A stretch of 64,000 nucleotides of DNA. Origin: Pomphorhynchus laevis. Lineage: Eukaryota; Acanthocephala; Palaeacanthocephala; Echinorhynchida; Pomphorhynchidae. Below the pieces are notes generated by a model that ran no database searches, was not told the DNA's origin, and was given only the letters and a program-made list of their open reading frames with translations. Of this stretch, positions 1-10,236 are shown piece after piece. A program made the position numbers and the translations under genes. Position 1 is the first letter of the stretch. Every line of letters starts with the position of its first letter. The DNA lies in NCBI GenBank assembly GCA_012934845.2, contig WNNJ02000818.1, positions 1 through 64,000 of the forward strand, read 5' to 3'.

Positions 1-75
1 GGGATTCCCAAGGACAAGTGTGTGTGGTGATGATGCGAAACTCCCACATTTGCTTTCGTGCAAGCGAGGAGGTTA
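1..75 (+). mobile_element. Internal fragment of an RLE-2-type LINE
   Basis: This stretch matches the CCHC-knuckle region of RLE-2 (about 5,934-6,008) almost base for base, with a 2-nt gap and a few substitutions. It ends abruptly where the poly-A-like 5' leader of RLE-1 begins. It is a severed piece, not a gene start. The rest of its parent would lie to the left, or the piece was joined here during RLE-1 integration. Confidence 0.85.
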
Positions 76-3000
76 AAAAAAGCTTAAAAAAAGTTTGAGA
101 TAAAATAAGATACAATCGACTTTCCAGATCATGGTTCGCGGCAAACCTTCGATCCAACGACTATGCTGCTCTTGCAATGGTCCCGCAGCTGTTTGCAAAG
201 GGTGTAAGTGCGCAAAATCAGGAAAAGCATGTGTCAACTGCCGAGCCAAGAAATGTAGAAATCAATCGTCAATTAACCAACCTACAAGTCCTAACTCTAT
301 CGCTCAAATGCTATCAAATTCCGCTGCTGCACCAGTCGAACGAGTTCATCCATTAATTGCATTGGACATACCGCGGGAAAGCGATGTTGTCCATAACCAG
401 GTTGAGTCTACCGCGCGCCAATTAACGCTTCACGATATCTACGAAATCGTTATCACTTGGCCCCCAGCGCTCTTGGATCCACCTCGCTGTAATGCTACGA
501 ACGAATTTGTGGACATCATGGCTGATCTTTACTACCAAGCTTCGGAGGAAGTGCACTTTCAATCCTGCTCCGCGCTTGAGGCGGCAACCGTGCTCTCTCG
601 TTGTGTGCTTCAGAGAATCGAAAGTCGTAAAACGGCGATCATACGCAAAGCTATGGAACGTAGGCTGGATCTTTGGAGAAATAACGATTTTAATGCCCTC
701 TTTGACGAAGCGAGATGCCTGCAGGCCCGAGCTGATTTGAATAAATACGATGGTAAAAATACTGAATGGAAAACCAGATACTGCAATCTTGTGAAGAAAG
801 GCCGTCTAAGCGCTGCAACATCCCTCCTATCTGGCATTCAAACATCTGGAACCCTTCGTGCAGACACATTGATTGATGGTTTTACTGTAAAGAATCTCCT
901 ACAGAGGTTACATCCTGAAGCAGCAGAGGCAAAGCCGGAAGCACTTCTACATGCTCCCATGATGGGTGCGGTTCCTCACCATCCGTCTACATTCCTTGCA
1001 ATTGACGCAAGCGACATCGTAAAAGCGTCCCACTCCACATTTGGCACAGCAGGCCCATCCGGCGTGGATGCGCTTATGTGGAAACGCATGCTCACGGCTT
1101 TCGGTACTCATTCTAAAAAGCTTGCTGAAGCTCTTGCCGCTCTAGCAGTCAAAATCGCCTCTGAAAAAGTCTCGCCTAATACTATTAATGCTTTCGTAGC
1201 TTGCCGACTTGTGGCCATCCCGAAAAAGAATGGAGGTATTCGACCGATTGGAATAGCCGAAGTCGGTAGACGGATTGTCTGCAAAGCGATTTTGCAACAT
1301 ATAAAAACGGATTTGCAAGACATCGCTGGATTAGAGCAACTATGTGCCTCACAACGGAGTGGTGTGGACTTTTGTATACACTCTCTACGCAATAACTTCC
1401 ACAACAATCCAGAATTTGGCTTACTGTGTGTCGACGCCTCCAACGCTTTTAACAGCTTAAACCGCCGAGTAGCTCTTCATAACATGTCGCATTTATGTCC
1501 GTCATTGGCGCAAACTTTCCAAAACATCTATTCTGTCGATGCTCGTCTTATTTTGGAAGGTGGTTCGCTCCACTCGAAGAAGGGTGTGACTCATGGCGAC
1601 CCCTTAGCAATGGCCATCTTCGCAATGGCTTCTCTGCCTCTTATAAGGATGATAAGGGATCAATGTCCTGGTGTTGTTCAACGGTGGTTTGCAGACGATG
1701 CGAACTTCCTCGGCCCCACATTGATGCTTGAGAAAGTACTTAATATCCTACAACAGCACGGACCTGATTATGGCTATCATGTTAAACCAGCCAAATCTGC
1801 TCTTCTTCTACACGAAACGATGACAGTTGATCAATCAAAGTTTACAGGTGTCGACATAAGGCACGATGGTGTTAAGATTCTCGGCTCATTCATTGAATCA
1901 AGTGTGTTCATGAAAGAATCGACCAGAGAGCGAATTGAAGATGACGTTTATCTGACAGACCGGCTCACAGAGATATGCTCTGTAGACCCGCATATTTCTT
2001 ACATCGGATTGACCAAGTCATTGCAATGGAAGTGGACATACTTCTTACGCACAACGAGTTGCTCCGATGACGACCTTGCACCTTTGCGGGATGCAATTAC
2101 CGGGAGATTCTTAAAGGAAATGACAAAGCAGGACCTTTCAGAAGATTGGGTGAAGGTACTCACCAGTCCCATACGAGAAGGAGGCCTCGGGATCATTGAC
2201 CCTCTGTTCGTGAAGGACCTGGAATTCAGCTCTTCTGAGAGAATGTGCTCGTCATTCACGTCAGATTGCCAAGGTGTCGTCTTCAGAACCGAACAGCAAA
2301 GGATCGGCGAGCGGATTACTGCTGAAAGAAAGACAGCCGCAATTGGCCGCTTTAATTACGCGAAGTCGAACTTAAATGAAATCTCACAGGAAGCCCTTGC
2401 ATACGCGTCCGTTTATGGTGCATCGTCATGGCTTTCCATAGTGCCCCCGGTTCGTGAAAACTTCCATATTCTTCCACGTGAATTCAGAGATAGTATGGCT
2501 ATGCGGTATGCTTGGGAACCGACTGACATGCCCACGAGATGCATATGCAATACTCCTGCATGCTTGAAGCATCTCCTTTCATGTCGGCGTGGAGGGTTGC
2601 AGATTTTTCGTCACAATATCGTTCGTGATATCCTTGCCCGAAATCTAACGACTGTTTGTCATGGTGTAGGGATCGAACCTGTACTCGATAGTCCCAGCGT
2701 GGATCACATCTTCACCAATAGTGCAACGACAAGAGATCTTGACGCACGAGTGGATATCGTCTGTACTGGACTGTTTCCTGGTAGATTCAAGCGGACGTAT
2801 ATAGACGTCAGCATTTTCAACAACCTTGCCGAATCTCACCGTACAAGCACGTCCAGTGCGTTCAACTTCCACGAAGCAAGAAAGAAGTCTAAATATGAGG
2901 AACGGGTTCAACAGATTGCAAGAGGCACATTTGTACCCTTCATCGCTTCGACAAACGGCGGATTGAGTGAAAGCTCTCGTGCTGTGTTGCGCCGAATCGC

Positions 3001-3262
3001 CATTCTGCAGGCGCAGAGGTCTGACCAAACGACATACGCACAGTGCTTGACTCGCATTACACGTGAAATCGGTGTTGCCCTATGCCGCGCGGCGTCGATA
3101 TGCATCCGGGGTTACCGTTCTTCAAGTGGAAAGGCCGTCCGCCTCGAGCAACAGGAGCCTTAGCTAAAGCACACGCTCCGTAACATGTAATTCAAACATA
3201 ATGATATTTGGGTTAAATTCCCTTTGTAAACTTTGTGAATAAAGCTTTTCTTCTTAAAAAAA
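76..3262 (+). mobile_element. RLE-1: full-length RLE-type non-LTR retrotransposon
   Basis: Single-ORF LINE. The 5' leader is AT-rich and carries the motif AGATAAAATAAGATACAA, also seen (as ..AACATACAA) upstream of RLE-2, RLE-4 and RLE-5. The 3' UTR is about 75 nt, with an AATAAA signal at 3,238 and an A7 tract at 3,256-3,262. No target duplication could be read because both flanks are other retroelement sequence. Whether the leader is element or target DNA is unresolved. Confidence 0.75.
131..3163 (+). CDS. RLE-1 ORF: CXC-like / RT / CCHC / RLE-like nuclease polyprotein
   Basis: Intact 1,010-residue ORF. Residues 12-45 form a cysteine cluster of the pattern CCxC-x6-C-x2-C-x-C-x6-C-x2-C-x4-C, close to the CXC repeat of tesmin/TSO1 DNA-binding proteins. 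The reverse transcriptase follows: a GPSGVDA block near residue 308, a GIRPIGI block, DASNAFNSLNR, THGDPLAMA and the catalytic FADDAN near residue 520. A CCHC knuckle (CICNTPACLKHLLSC) starts near residue 804. After it come an acidic ARVDIV motif and a YIDVSIFN motif about 20 residues later, in the position of the R2-type restriction-like endonuclease. The start ATG was chosen because MVRGKP matches MPKGIP, MPRGKP and MPKGKP in the sister elements. The protein should bind its own RNA and carry out target-primed reverse transcription in the nucleus. The nuclease assignment is by motif order only, and the clade (R2, NeSL, CRE, Hero or other) is not assigned. Confidence 0.85.
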   Translation: MVRGKPSIQRLCCSCNGPAAVCKGCKCAKSGKACVNCRAKKCRNQSSINQPTSPNSIAQMLSNSAAAPVERVHPLIALDIPRESDVVHNQVESTARQLTLHDIYEIVITWPPALLDPPRCNATNEFVDIMADLYYQASEEVHFQSCSALEAATVLSRCVLQRIESRKTAIIRKAMERRLDLWRNNDFNALFDEARCLQARADLNKYDGKNTEWKTRYCNLVKKGRLSAATSLLSGIQTSGTLRADTLIDGFTVKNLLQRLHPEAAEAKPEALLHAPMMGAVPHHPSTFLAIDASDIVKASHSTFGTAGPSGVDALMWKRMLTAFGTHSKKLAEALAALAVKIASEKVSPNTINAFVACRLVAIPKKNGGIRPIGIAEVGRRIVCKAILQHIKTDLQDIAGLEQLCASQRSGVDFCIHSLRNNFHNNPEFGLLCVDASNAFNSLNRRVALHNMSHLCPSLAQTFQNIYSVDARLILEGGSLHSKKGVTHGDPLAMAIFAMASLPLIRMIRDQCPGVVQRWFADDANFLGPTLMLEKVLNILQQHGPDYGYHVKPAKSALLLHETMTVDQSKFTGVDIRHDGVKILGSFIESSVFMKESTRERIEDDVYLTDRLTEICSVDPHISYIGLTKSLQWKWTYFLRTTSCSDDDLAPLRDAITGRFLKEMTKQDLSEDWVKVLTSPIREGGLGIIDPLFVKDLEFSSSERMCSSFTSDCQGVVFRTEQQRIGERITAERKTAAIGRFNYAKSNLNEISQEALAYASVYGASSWLSIVPPVRENFHILPREFRDSMAMRYAWEPTDMPTRCICNTPACLKHLLSCRRGGLQIFRHNIVRDILARNLTTVCHGVGIEPVLDSPSVDHIFTNSATTRDLDARVDIVCTGLFPGRFKRTYIDVSIFNNLAESHRTSTSSAFNFHEARKKSKYEERVQQIARGTFVPFIASTNGGLSESSRAVLRRIAILQAQRSDQTTYAQCLTRITREIGVALCRAASICIRGYRSSSGKAVRLEQQEP

Positions 3263-3313
3263 TTATATTATTATTGAGCTTAAAAAAAAGTTGAGATAAA
3301 ATAACATACAAAA

Positions 3314-3435
3314 ACTGCGTTTCAGAGGACTGCGTTTCAGAGGACTGCGTTTCAGAGGACTGCGTTTCAGAGGACCGCGTTTCAGAGGACTGCGTTTCAG
3401 AGGACCGCGTTTCAGAGGACTGCGTTTCAGAGGAC
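3314..3435 (+). repeat. 15-bp tandem repeat in the RLE-2 leader
   Basis: Eight head-to-tail copies of ACTGCGTTTCAGAGG with only T/C variation at one position. The array lies between the shared AT-rich leader motif and the unique leader of RLE-2. Because the unit is a multiple of three it also makes an open minus-strand frame, which is not a gene. Confidence 0.95.
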
Positions 3436-3544
3436 GTAAGGTCGTACACCCAGGGTACCTCCCGGGTTGAGCACTCGCGCGGAAGATTACAACTTACTTT
3501 GTGACACAAAGACAATCGAAACTAACAATTGAACGTCGCCTTGT

Positions 3545-6500
3545 ATGCCCAAAGGAATACCGTCTAACCAGAGGCTATGCTGTGGATGTAATGGTCCATC
3601 AGCAAAGTGCAAAGGTTGCAAATGTGCGAAGGCAGGAGCTCCTTGCGTTAATTGCCGTGCACCTGAATGTAACAATAGCGTGCATATTGGACCTCAGACA
3701 GTGTGTTTAACCTCTGCTGCTGAACCAGTAGGTAGAGTGGCGGATTTGAATCCCCTTACTGATAGTGGCAGTACACGGACAACTGATAATCCAATTGTAG
3801 ATAACTTGCACGACCCTGTTGATAGGCAGTCTCTTTCACTTCAGGCGATTTATGATGTGGTGATACAATGGAGGCCTAGTGCGATGCGACTCCCAAGATG
3901 TGCTGCGTCGAATGAATTCGTTGAAATGCTTGCTAGCCTCTATCAGATTGCAGCCGAAGCTGATAACCATGATATGTTTGCACTTAAAAAGGCCACTATT
4001 TTGTCCCGGTGCGTTTTGCAACGTCTTCCATCTAGAAAGGTGTCCGAGATCCGAAAAGCACTAGAGCGCAGAATCAGACTATGGAAAAATGGCAGATTCG
4101 TCGATGTTTTCAATGAGGCAAGAATATTACAGCGACGTTGCATGCCTATGCGTTCGAGCCCACGTACTGATGATTGGATAAAGCGCTATGTCAAGTTGGT
4201 CACAAGTGGAAAGCTGTCAGCGGCGACTGCCATATTGGAAGAGAACCAACAGTCGAGCATTCTAGATCCTGATTCGATTGTCGATGGTTTGACTGTACGT
4301 GAACACCTGCAGAATCTACAACCAACAGCCGCAGATGTTGATGCGTCTGCTTTATTACAACGAGATTTGCCGAATGTTAGAGAGCATCATCCTTCGCTCT
4401 TCTCTGTCATAGATGGGGAAGCTATCATCCGAGCGGCCAACAAAACCTCAGGTGGAGCTGGCCCATCAGGGCTGGATGCGATGGCTTGGAGACAACTCTT
4501 GAATAGCTTCTCCGTGCATTCCAAGGCTCTAGCGGATGCTTTGGCAAATTTTGCAGTGAGCCTTAGCACTATTCAACTCAGCCCTCGGATGTTAGAGGCG
4601 TTTACTGCTTGCCGGTTGATATCAATACCAAAGAATAATGGGAAAATTAGACCGATTGGTGTATCAGAGGTTGTTCGCCGCATTGTCAGTAAAACCATAT
4701 TGTCCTGCGTCAAAGATGATCTTCAAGACGTAGCCGGGATTGTCCAACTTTGCGCATCCCAGCGAAATGGGATCGATTTTGCGATTCACTCGCTTCGCGA
4801 TACGTATTCTTCTAACCAGAGCTATGGACTTCTCGCTGTCGACGCTAAGAATGCGTTCAACTCTGTCAATCGAAATGTTATGCTACACAATATCAAACAC
4901 ACTTGCCCTGGGCTAGCACAGTCCTTATCTAACATTTATGCGGGCGACGCAGAACTGGTACTTGGTGGTGGATCTTTAGCATCGTGCGAGGGAGTAACCC
5001 AGGGAGATCCCTTAGCCATGGCTGCCTTCGCAATGGCATCCTTACCATTGATAAGTATGATCAAGCAAGTCGTGCCAAACATTGTTCAGCGTTGGTTTGC
5101 TGACGATGCGAATTTTGTAGGTTTGCCTGAGGATCTGTTGCGTGTATGGCAACTTCTCCAAATCCAAGGACCAAAATTCGGATATAATGTGAACCCTAGC
5201 AAAACCAAGATGCTCCTTCATCCGCAATCCGAAGGGGTGTATCCACTTCCCGCAGACATTGAGACACGGTTCGATGGCATCGAGGTGCTTGGTGCGCCAA
5301 TTGGCTCAGGCGAATTTGTAAAGGAAATTACAAAAATTAAAATATTAAAGTGGACTGAGCTTGTTTCTCGTATATCTACTGTATCACGATTTGATCCCCA
5401 TGCTGCTTTCTCAGGATTCAATAAGTCAATACAATGGAAATGGACACACTTTATGAGATCGACACCAAGTGAAACGGATCTGTATTTGTCCTTACGGGAT
5501 ACTATATTCAGTGGTTTGGCTCCCTCACTTTTCGATCAAGATCTAAACTCAGTTATGCACGCGTTAATTTCGTCACCAATTTCAAAGGGTGGAATGGGCA
5601 TTGTTGATCCAGTAAGCGCAGCTTTGACCGAGTTCGAAAGCTCGAAAAAATTCTGTAAAACATTTGATAGTGGGCTACAAGGTGATCTTCTCAGGGATGC
5701 TCAGAATAACTTGACAAAAGAGTTGAATCAAGAACGACAAAAAGTTGTGGATGAGCGTTTGGCATACATTCGATCAATCTTACCCGCCTCAATGCAGCAA
5801 GCCCTGGAATTTGCACTGGGACAGGGTGCTTCCTCTTGGATTAGTGCAGTTCCAGTGAAAGCTGAATTCAGTCATTTGTGTCCACATGAATTCAGAGATG
5901 CTCTTGCGTTGCGATATGGCTTTGACCCTATCGGGATTCCCAAGGACAAACGTGTGTGTGGTGATGATGCGAAACTCCCACATTTGCTTTCGTGCAAGCG
6001 TGGAGGTGTTGTTATAACAAGACATAACGCCTTACGCGATTTCTTGGCCACCGAAATATCACAGGTGTGTACTGGGGTTGGTGTCGAACCGATATTACAA
6101 CGGGTAGATAGTGATCACTGTTTTGATCATCGGGTCACTTGTCGAAGTGACGACGCGCGACTCGACATCGTCTGCATTGGGCTTTCTGACGCTAGATATG
6201 TGCGAACGTTCTTTGACGCTACGGTTTTCAACCATTTTGCTCCATCGTGTGCGTCTACGAGAAAAGCTGCATTTGATTTTCATGAAGCGAGAAAAAGATC
6301 AAAATACGCGGAACGTATCATCGATATCGAAAGGAGTAGATTTATGCCGCTGGTGTTCACGGCTTCTGGTGCTGCGGGACCCGACGCCATGGTTTTGCTC
6401 AGGACAATTGCTCGATTGCGTTCATCACGTGGGAATAAAAGCTATGCTGAATGCCTGTGTGGCCTCAGAAGGTCCATAAGTTTGCTGCTGTGTCGTGCTG

Positions 6501-6574
6501 CCTCACATGCAATCAGAGGGTGCCGGTCGACTAGGGGTCACCCATATAGTCGTGTATCCGATCTAATGTTTTAG
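3545..6574 (+). CDS. RLE-2 ORF: CXC-like / RT / RLE-like nuclease polyprotein
   Basis: Intact 1,009-residue ORF with the same domain order as RLE-1. The cysteine cluster at residues 12-45 has the same spacing. RT blocks include GPSGLDA, GKIRPIGV, DAKNAFNSVNR, TQGDPLAMA and FADDAN (near residue 518). The C-terminal region has a VEPIL glutamate, ARLDIV and FFDATVFN motifs, and a FHEARKRSKYAERI block conserved in all copies. The first cysteine of the CCHC knuckle is replaced (RVCGDDAKLPHLLSC), unlike RLE-1, -3 and -4, so zinc binding there may be weakened. The product is otherwise complete. The start MPKGIP matches its sisters. Confidence 0.85.
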   Translation: MPKGIPSNQRLCCGCNGPSAKCKGCKCAKAGAPCVNCRAPECNNSVHIGPQTVCLTSAAEPVGRVADLNPLTDSGSTRTTDNPIVDNLHDPVDRQSLSLQAIYDVVIQWRPSAMRLPRCAASNEFVEMLASLYQIAAEADNHDMFALKKATILSRCVLQRLPSRKVSEIRKALERRIRLWKNGRFVDVFNEARILQRRCMPMRSSPRTDDWIKRYVKLVTSGKLSAATAILEENQQSSILDPDSIVDGLTVREHLQNLQPTAADVDASALLQRDLPNVREHHPSLFSVIDGEAIIRAANKTSGGAGPSGLDAMAWRQLLNSFSVHSKALADALANFAVSLSTIQLSPRMLEAFTACRLISIPKNNGKIRPIGVSEVVRRIVSKTILSCVKDDLQDVAGIVQLCASQRNGIDFAIHSLRDTYSSNQSYGLLAVDAKNAFNSVNRNVMLHNIKHTCPGLAQSLSNIYAGDAELVLGGGSLASCEGVTQGDPLAMAAFAMASLPLISMIKQVVPNIVQRWFADDANFVGLPEDLLRVWQLLQIQGPKFGYNVNPSKTKMLLHPQSEGVYPLPADIETRFDGIEVLGAPIGSGEFVKEITKIKILKWTELVSRISTVSRFDPHAAFSGFNKSIQWKWTHFMRSTPSETDLYLSLRDTIFSGLAPSLFDQDLNSVMHALISSPISKGGMGIVDPVSAALTEFESSKKFCKTFDSGLQGDLLRDAQNNLTKELNQERQKVVDERLAYIRSILPASMQQALEFALGQGASSWISAVPVKAEFSHLCPHEFRDALALRYGFDPIGIPKDKRVCGDDAKLPHLLSCKRGGVVITRHNALRDFLATEISQVCTGVGVEPILQRVDSDHCFDHRVTCRSDDARLDIVCIGLSDARYVRTFFDATVFNHFAPSCASTRKAAFDFHEARKRSKYAERIIDIERSRFMPLVFTASGAAGPDAMVLLRTIARLRSSRGNKSYAECLCGLRRSISLLLCRAASHAIRGCRSTRGHPYSRVSDLMF

Positions 6575-6687
6575 AATAAATAATAATACATAACAATGTT
6601 AAATGTATATTGGCCCATTTGAGGGAACCATATGTTGTAATTAATAATATATTTAAAAAAATATTATTATTATTAATAAGAGTACAG

Positions 6688-6818
6688 TTATAAGGTGTAA
6701 CAAAACCCGAAACAACGTTGTAGCCATCAGTGAGGCTGACGAGAGCAGCTAATTATTGATCTAACTTTATTTGTTTTAGTTTTATAAATAAATTTTTCTC
6801 TTAAAAAAAAACAAAAAA
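6688..6818 (+). mobile_element. Short 3'-end retrotransposed insert with 13-bp target duplication
   Basis: About 131 bp ending in an AATAAA-like signal and an A-rich tail (A9 C A8). It is bounded by AATAAGAGTACAG at 6,675-6,687 and again at 6,819-6,831. That is the signature of target-primed insertion of a heavily 5'-truncated element. Its body does not match the 3' UTRs of RLE-1 to RLE-3, so the parent element is unknown. Confidence 0.85.
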
Positions 6819-6830
6819 AATAAGAGTACA

Positions 6831-6980
6831 GCTTATTTCTCGTATATCTACTGTATCACGATTTGATCCCCATGCTGCTTTCTCAGGATTCAATAAGTCA
6901 ATACAATGGAAATGGACACACTTTATGAGATCGACACCAAGTGAAACGGATCTGTATTTGTTCTTACGGGATACTATATA
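6831..6980 (+). mobile_element. Internal RLE-2 fragment (RT-thumb region)
   Basis: 150 bp nearly identical to 5,356-5,508 inside RLE-2, with about three substitutions, in the same orientation. It ends where the short tandem repeats of the RLE-3 leader begin. It encodes no complete domain. Together with the 1-75 fragment it shows RLE-2 pieces sitting exactly at the 5' side of two different elements. Confidence 0.9.
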
Positions 6981-9900
6981 AAGTAAATACAAGTAAATAC
7001 AAGTTTGAAAGTAAATACAAGTCTCTAAAGTAAATACAAGTTTGAAATTCTTAGCTGCTAACAAATAACTATTTACAAATTAATATACACAATTGAAAAA
7101 TGCCACGTGGAAAACCTTCGGAAGAAATAAAGTGTTGCACATGCAATGGGCAAGCGGCGAAATGTAAAAATTGCAAGTGTCGTAAACCGGACGTACATGT
7201 TTTAACTGTGCAGCTTATAATTGTTCTAACAAGAAAAGTAATGTTGAACCATTCGAAAGAACATCTTTGAATTTGGTTGATTCCTTGGAATGTGTCGAAG
7301 CAAAATGCAATCAATCCTTCTCGTCAACACCTGATAGTTTTAAAGATAATGATAGTATAATGAAATTATTTAAAGAATGTATAAGCTGGGTCCCGAATAT
7401 ATTTCATCTACCAAGATGCAATGCTAGCAAACAATTTGTATCGATTATGGCGAATTTATACGCTGATGCTGCAACTTCGGGTGATGACTCAAATTGTGCA
7501 TTAATGACTGCAACAATATTTAGCCAATTACTTAGACAGAGAGTAGACAGCAAAAAAATAAGTATTATAAGAAAAACTCTCGAGCGCAGATTGAACCTAT
7601 GGGCGAATAATGATCTCACTAGCCTTGTGCACGAATGCCGTGTAATGCAACATCGTATGGCTAACAGAAGATTGAAAGGTCGAACAGTTGAACAGAGTGA
7701 AAACAATATATGGTATAAAAAATTTATAAAATTAGTACTATGTGGTAAGGTTTCTAGTGCGATGAGATTACTTGCTGCGGATGGAGTGACGTCTGGAGTG
7801 CACGACATTGATGATTTTGTACTAGATATAAAGGTAAGAGATAAGTTATTACTTCTCCATCCTCAAGGTGCACCTGCAAATCCAGAAGTTATACTTAAAC
7901 ATCGATTACCAGGCTGCCAAGACCATCATAGTAGCGTATTTCTTGAAATTGATTATAATCACATTAGGCAAGCATCAAAGAAAACTCATGGAAGTTGTGG
8001 ACCTTCAGGTTTGGATGCTGAAGATTGGTACGATATTTTACATAATTATGGGGATGAGTCAATGAGACTTTCTAATGCGTTAGCAGAATTATCCATTAAA
8101 ATAGCATCTAATAAGATCAGTTCACTGAATGTTGAAGCGTTAATGGCAAGTAGATTAATACCGCTCGATAAAAATCCAGGAGTTAGGCCAATTGGCATAG
8201 GTGAAGTTAGCCGTAGAATAATTTCAAAGACTATCCTTACCGTAATTTCGACTGATTTACAGAAAGTGGCTGGAAGTGTACAATTATGTGCTGGTCAGCG
8301 TTGTGGTGCTGAGGCTGCAGTACACTCAATAAGGGAATTATTTGAACAAAATGATGATTATGGTATACTTCAGATTGACGCAACGAATGCCTTTAATCTA
8401 GTCAACCGACAGCTTGCGTTGAAAAACATTAAATTTACATGCCCGTCTTTATATACTGCACTTACGAACTGCTATCAAAATTCCCCAATATTATGTATTA
8501 AGGACGAGGCAATAAATTCGAGAGAAGGTTTTACACAAGGTGATCCGCTCGCAATGGCGGCATTTGCAGCGGCTTCAATTCCGTTAATCAATGAACTTCA
8601 AAAATGTTCGAATAATGTCGTACATAGATGGTATGCCGACGACGCATGCTGTGTAGGGCCAGTTGATCAATTACATAAAGTTTGGCAAAGACTTAATCAG
8701 ATAGGAGAAAAATATGGTTTTCATATAAACGAAACAAAATGCAAATTATTGGTTCATCCCAACGACGGAGAAACTACGAAGATTTTGTTTAACAACACTA
8801 AAATAGAAATAACCTTCCAAGGAATCGTCGCACTTGGATCGCCTTGTGGGGCTGACGAGTTCATTGAAAATATTGTAAAATCAAAGATTGCAACCTGGCT
8901 TAAAATGGTAGAAAATTTATCAGAAATTGCAGATATTGATGCCCAGGTGGCATACTTTGTTTTAAGATGTGCACTGCAACATAAGTGGACATACCTTATG
9001 CGCACATGTCCAACTAAACCTATTTGGTTTAAGCCGTTGAAAGACTTGATTACAAAGAAATTGATTCCAAAGATTATAGGTCAAAACGATGAAAACAATG
9101 AGCTGGAACGGATTTATATGATGCCGACGAAATATGGTGGTTTGGGGATTTTAAACCCGATGGAGGTTGCCAAACAAGAATATGTTCGATCCCGAAAAAT
9201 GTGCATGTCACTGTTACTAGAAGAAGTGGGAGATCAGCTTATAACCTCTCAAAATCAAGCAGCAAAGTTGATTAAACAAGAAAAGATGGTCATTGCATCA
9301 TTAGAAAGTGAAGCCATTCGCATGGAATTAAGATTAGATCTACAAAATTCAATAAAGTTTGCTTCGGACAAGGGAGCATCTTCGTGGCTATGTACCAAAC
9401 CAACCCGAATGAGACATACGAGGCTAAATTCACAAGAGTTCCAAGACGCAATATGCGCAAGATACAATCTAAAAGCAAGCGAAACATCACTAAAATGTGC
9501 TTGTGGTTCTTACTTTACAACTTCTCATGCATTGTCATGTCATACTGGTGCCATGACTATTATCAGACATAACTTAGTGAGAGACATTGTAGCTAAGGAA
9601 CTTGTAGGGGTATGCTGTGACGTGCAAATTGAGCCATGTTTACGATCTATACCAAACAACTACGTATTTAATAAGCCAACAACCTGCTCTGATGATCAAG
9701 CGCGGTCTGATATAGCTTGTAGAGGAATTTTCGGAGGAAATATGGTGCGATCCTTTTTGCACATATGTATTTACAGCTCTTTGGCACCTACATACTCTTG
9801 CAAAACTCCTCTCGAATGCCATATATACCATCAACAGCGGAAATATGCAAAATACGGTGAACGAATTGCAGATATAGAAAGAGGTACTTTCTTTCCTCTT

Positions 9901-10236
9901 ATATTTTCTACATCAGGTGGTATTGGACCTGGGACAGATAAAATACTAAAATGGATAGCAGCCAAATCTGCTGATCGTAATAAGCTTGCATACAGCGAAT
10001 GTATTTCTAGGCTGAAATCAAAAATCAGTGTCGCCATTGCAGTTAGTGCATCGGTTTGTATACGTGCTACAAGGCTTAGAATAAACGAACAAGCACAGTA
10101 TTATCAAACATAGTAAAAGATGGGCAAGCGTCTAAGATTTACATCAATGACTGATCAAAAAGCAAACAAATTTAAGGATATTATGTGTATTTGTTGTTTA
10201 TTTTTATAATAAAAACTAGTATTTTGTAAAAAAAAA
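6981..10236 (+). mobile_element. RLE-3: near-complete RLE-type LINE with one frame break
   Basis: The leader begins with four loose copies of AGTAAATACAAGT (6,981-7,048), then about 50 nt of AT-rich sequence before the ATG at 7,100. The 3' UTR has an AATAAA signal at 10,208 and an A9 tail at 10,228-10,236. The nucleotide composition is more AT-rich than in RLE-1, which suggests a different subfamily history. Confidence 0.75.
7100..10113 (+). pseudogene. RLE-3 ORF: CXC-like / RT / RLE-like polyprotein, one early frameshift
   Basis: The ATG at 7,100 opens MPRGKP and a CCTCNGQAAKCKNCKC cluster, matching the sister starts. The frame then slips by one base near 7,185-7,191. From there the second half of the cysteine cluster (TCFNCAAYNCSN) and the remaining roughly 975 residues read on to 10,113 without a stop. 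RT motifs: GPSGLDA, GVRPIGI, DATNAFNLVNR, TQGDPLAMA and YADDAC. The CCHC knuckle is CACGSYFTTSHALSC, followed by ARSDIA and a FLHICIYS block. The frameshift could be a real lesion or a base error. Everything else looks functional, which argues for a young copy. Confidence 0.8.

Larger units (their letters stand above)
3263..6674 (+). mobile_element. RLE-2: full-length RLE-type non-LTR retrotransposon
   Basis: It starts after the tail of RLE-1 with a leader (AGCTTAAAAAAAAGTTGAG.. then ATAAAATAACATACAA) that repeats the RLE-1 leader with few changes. An eight-copy 15-bp tandem repeat and about 110 nt of unique leader follow. The 3' UTR carries CCCATTTGAGG, which recurs in the RLE fragment at 42.0 kb, then an A7 tract and a TTATTATT run. 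RLE-2 was later hit on its 3' flank by the short insertion at 6,688. Confidence 0.75.

Noticed and set aside
3314-3435. Possible CRISPR array
   Set aside because: Units are contiguous 15-mers without spacers, in a eukaryotic retrotransposon leader.
3213-3515. Minus-strand ORF with a Ser-Ser-Glu-Thr-Gln repeat
   Set aside because: Produced by the 15-bp tandem repeat in the RLE-2 leader; the unit length is a multiple of three so the frame stays open by arithmetic.
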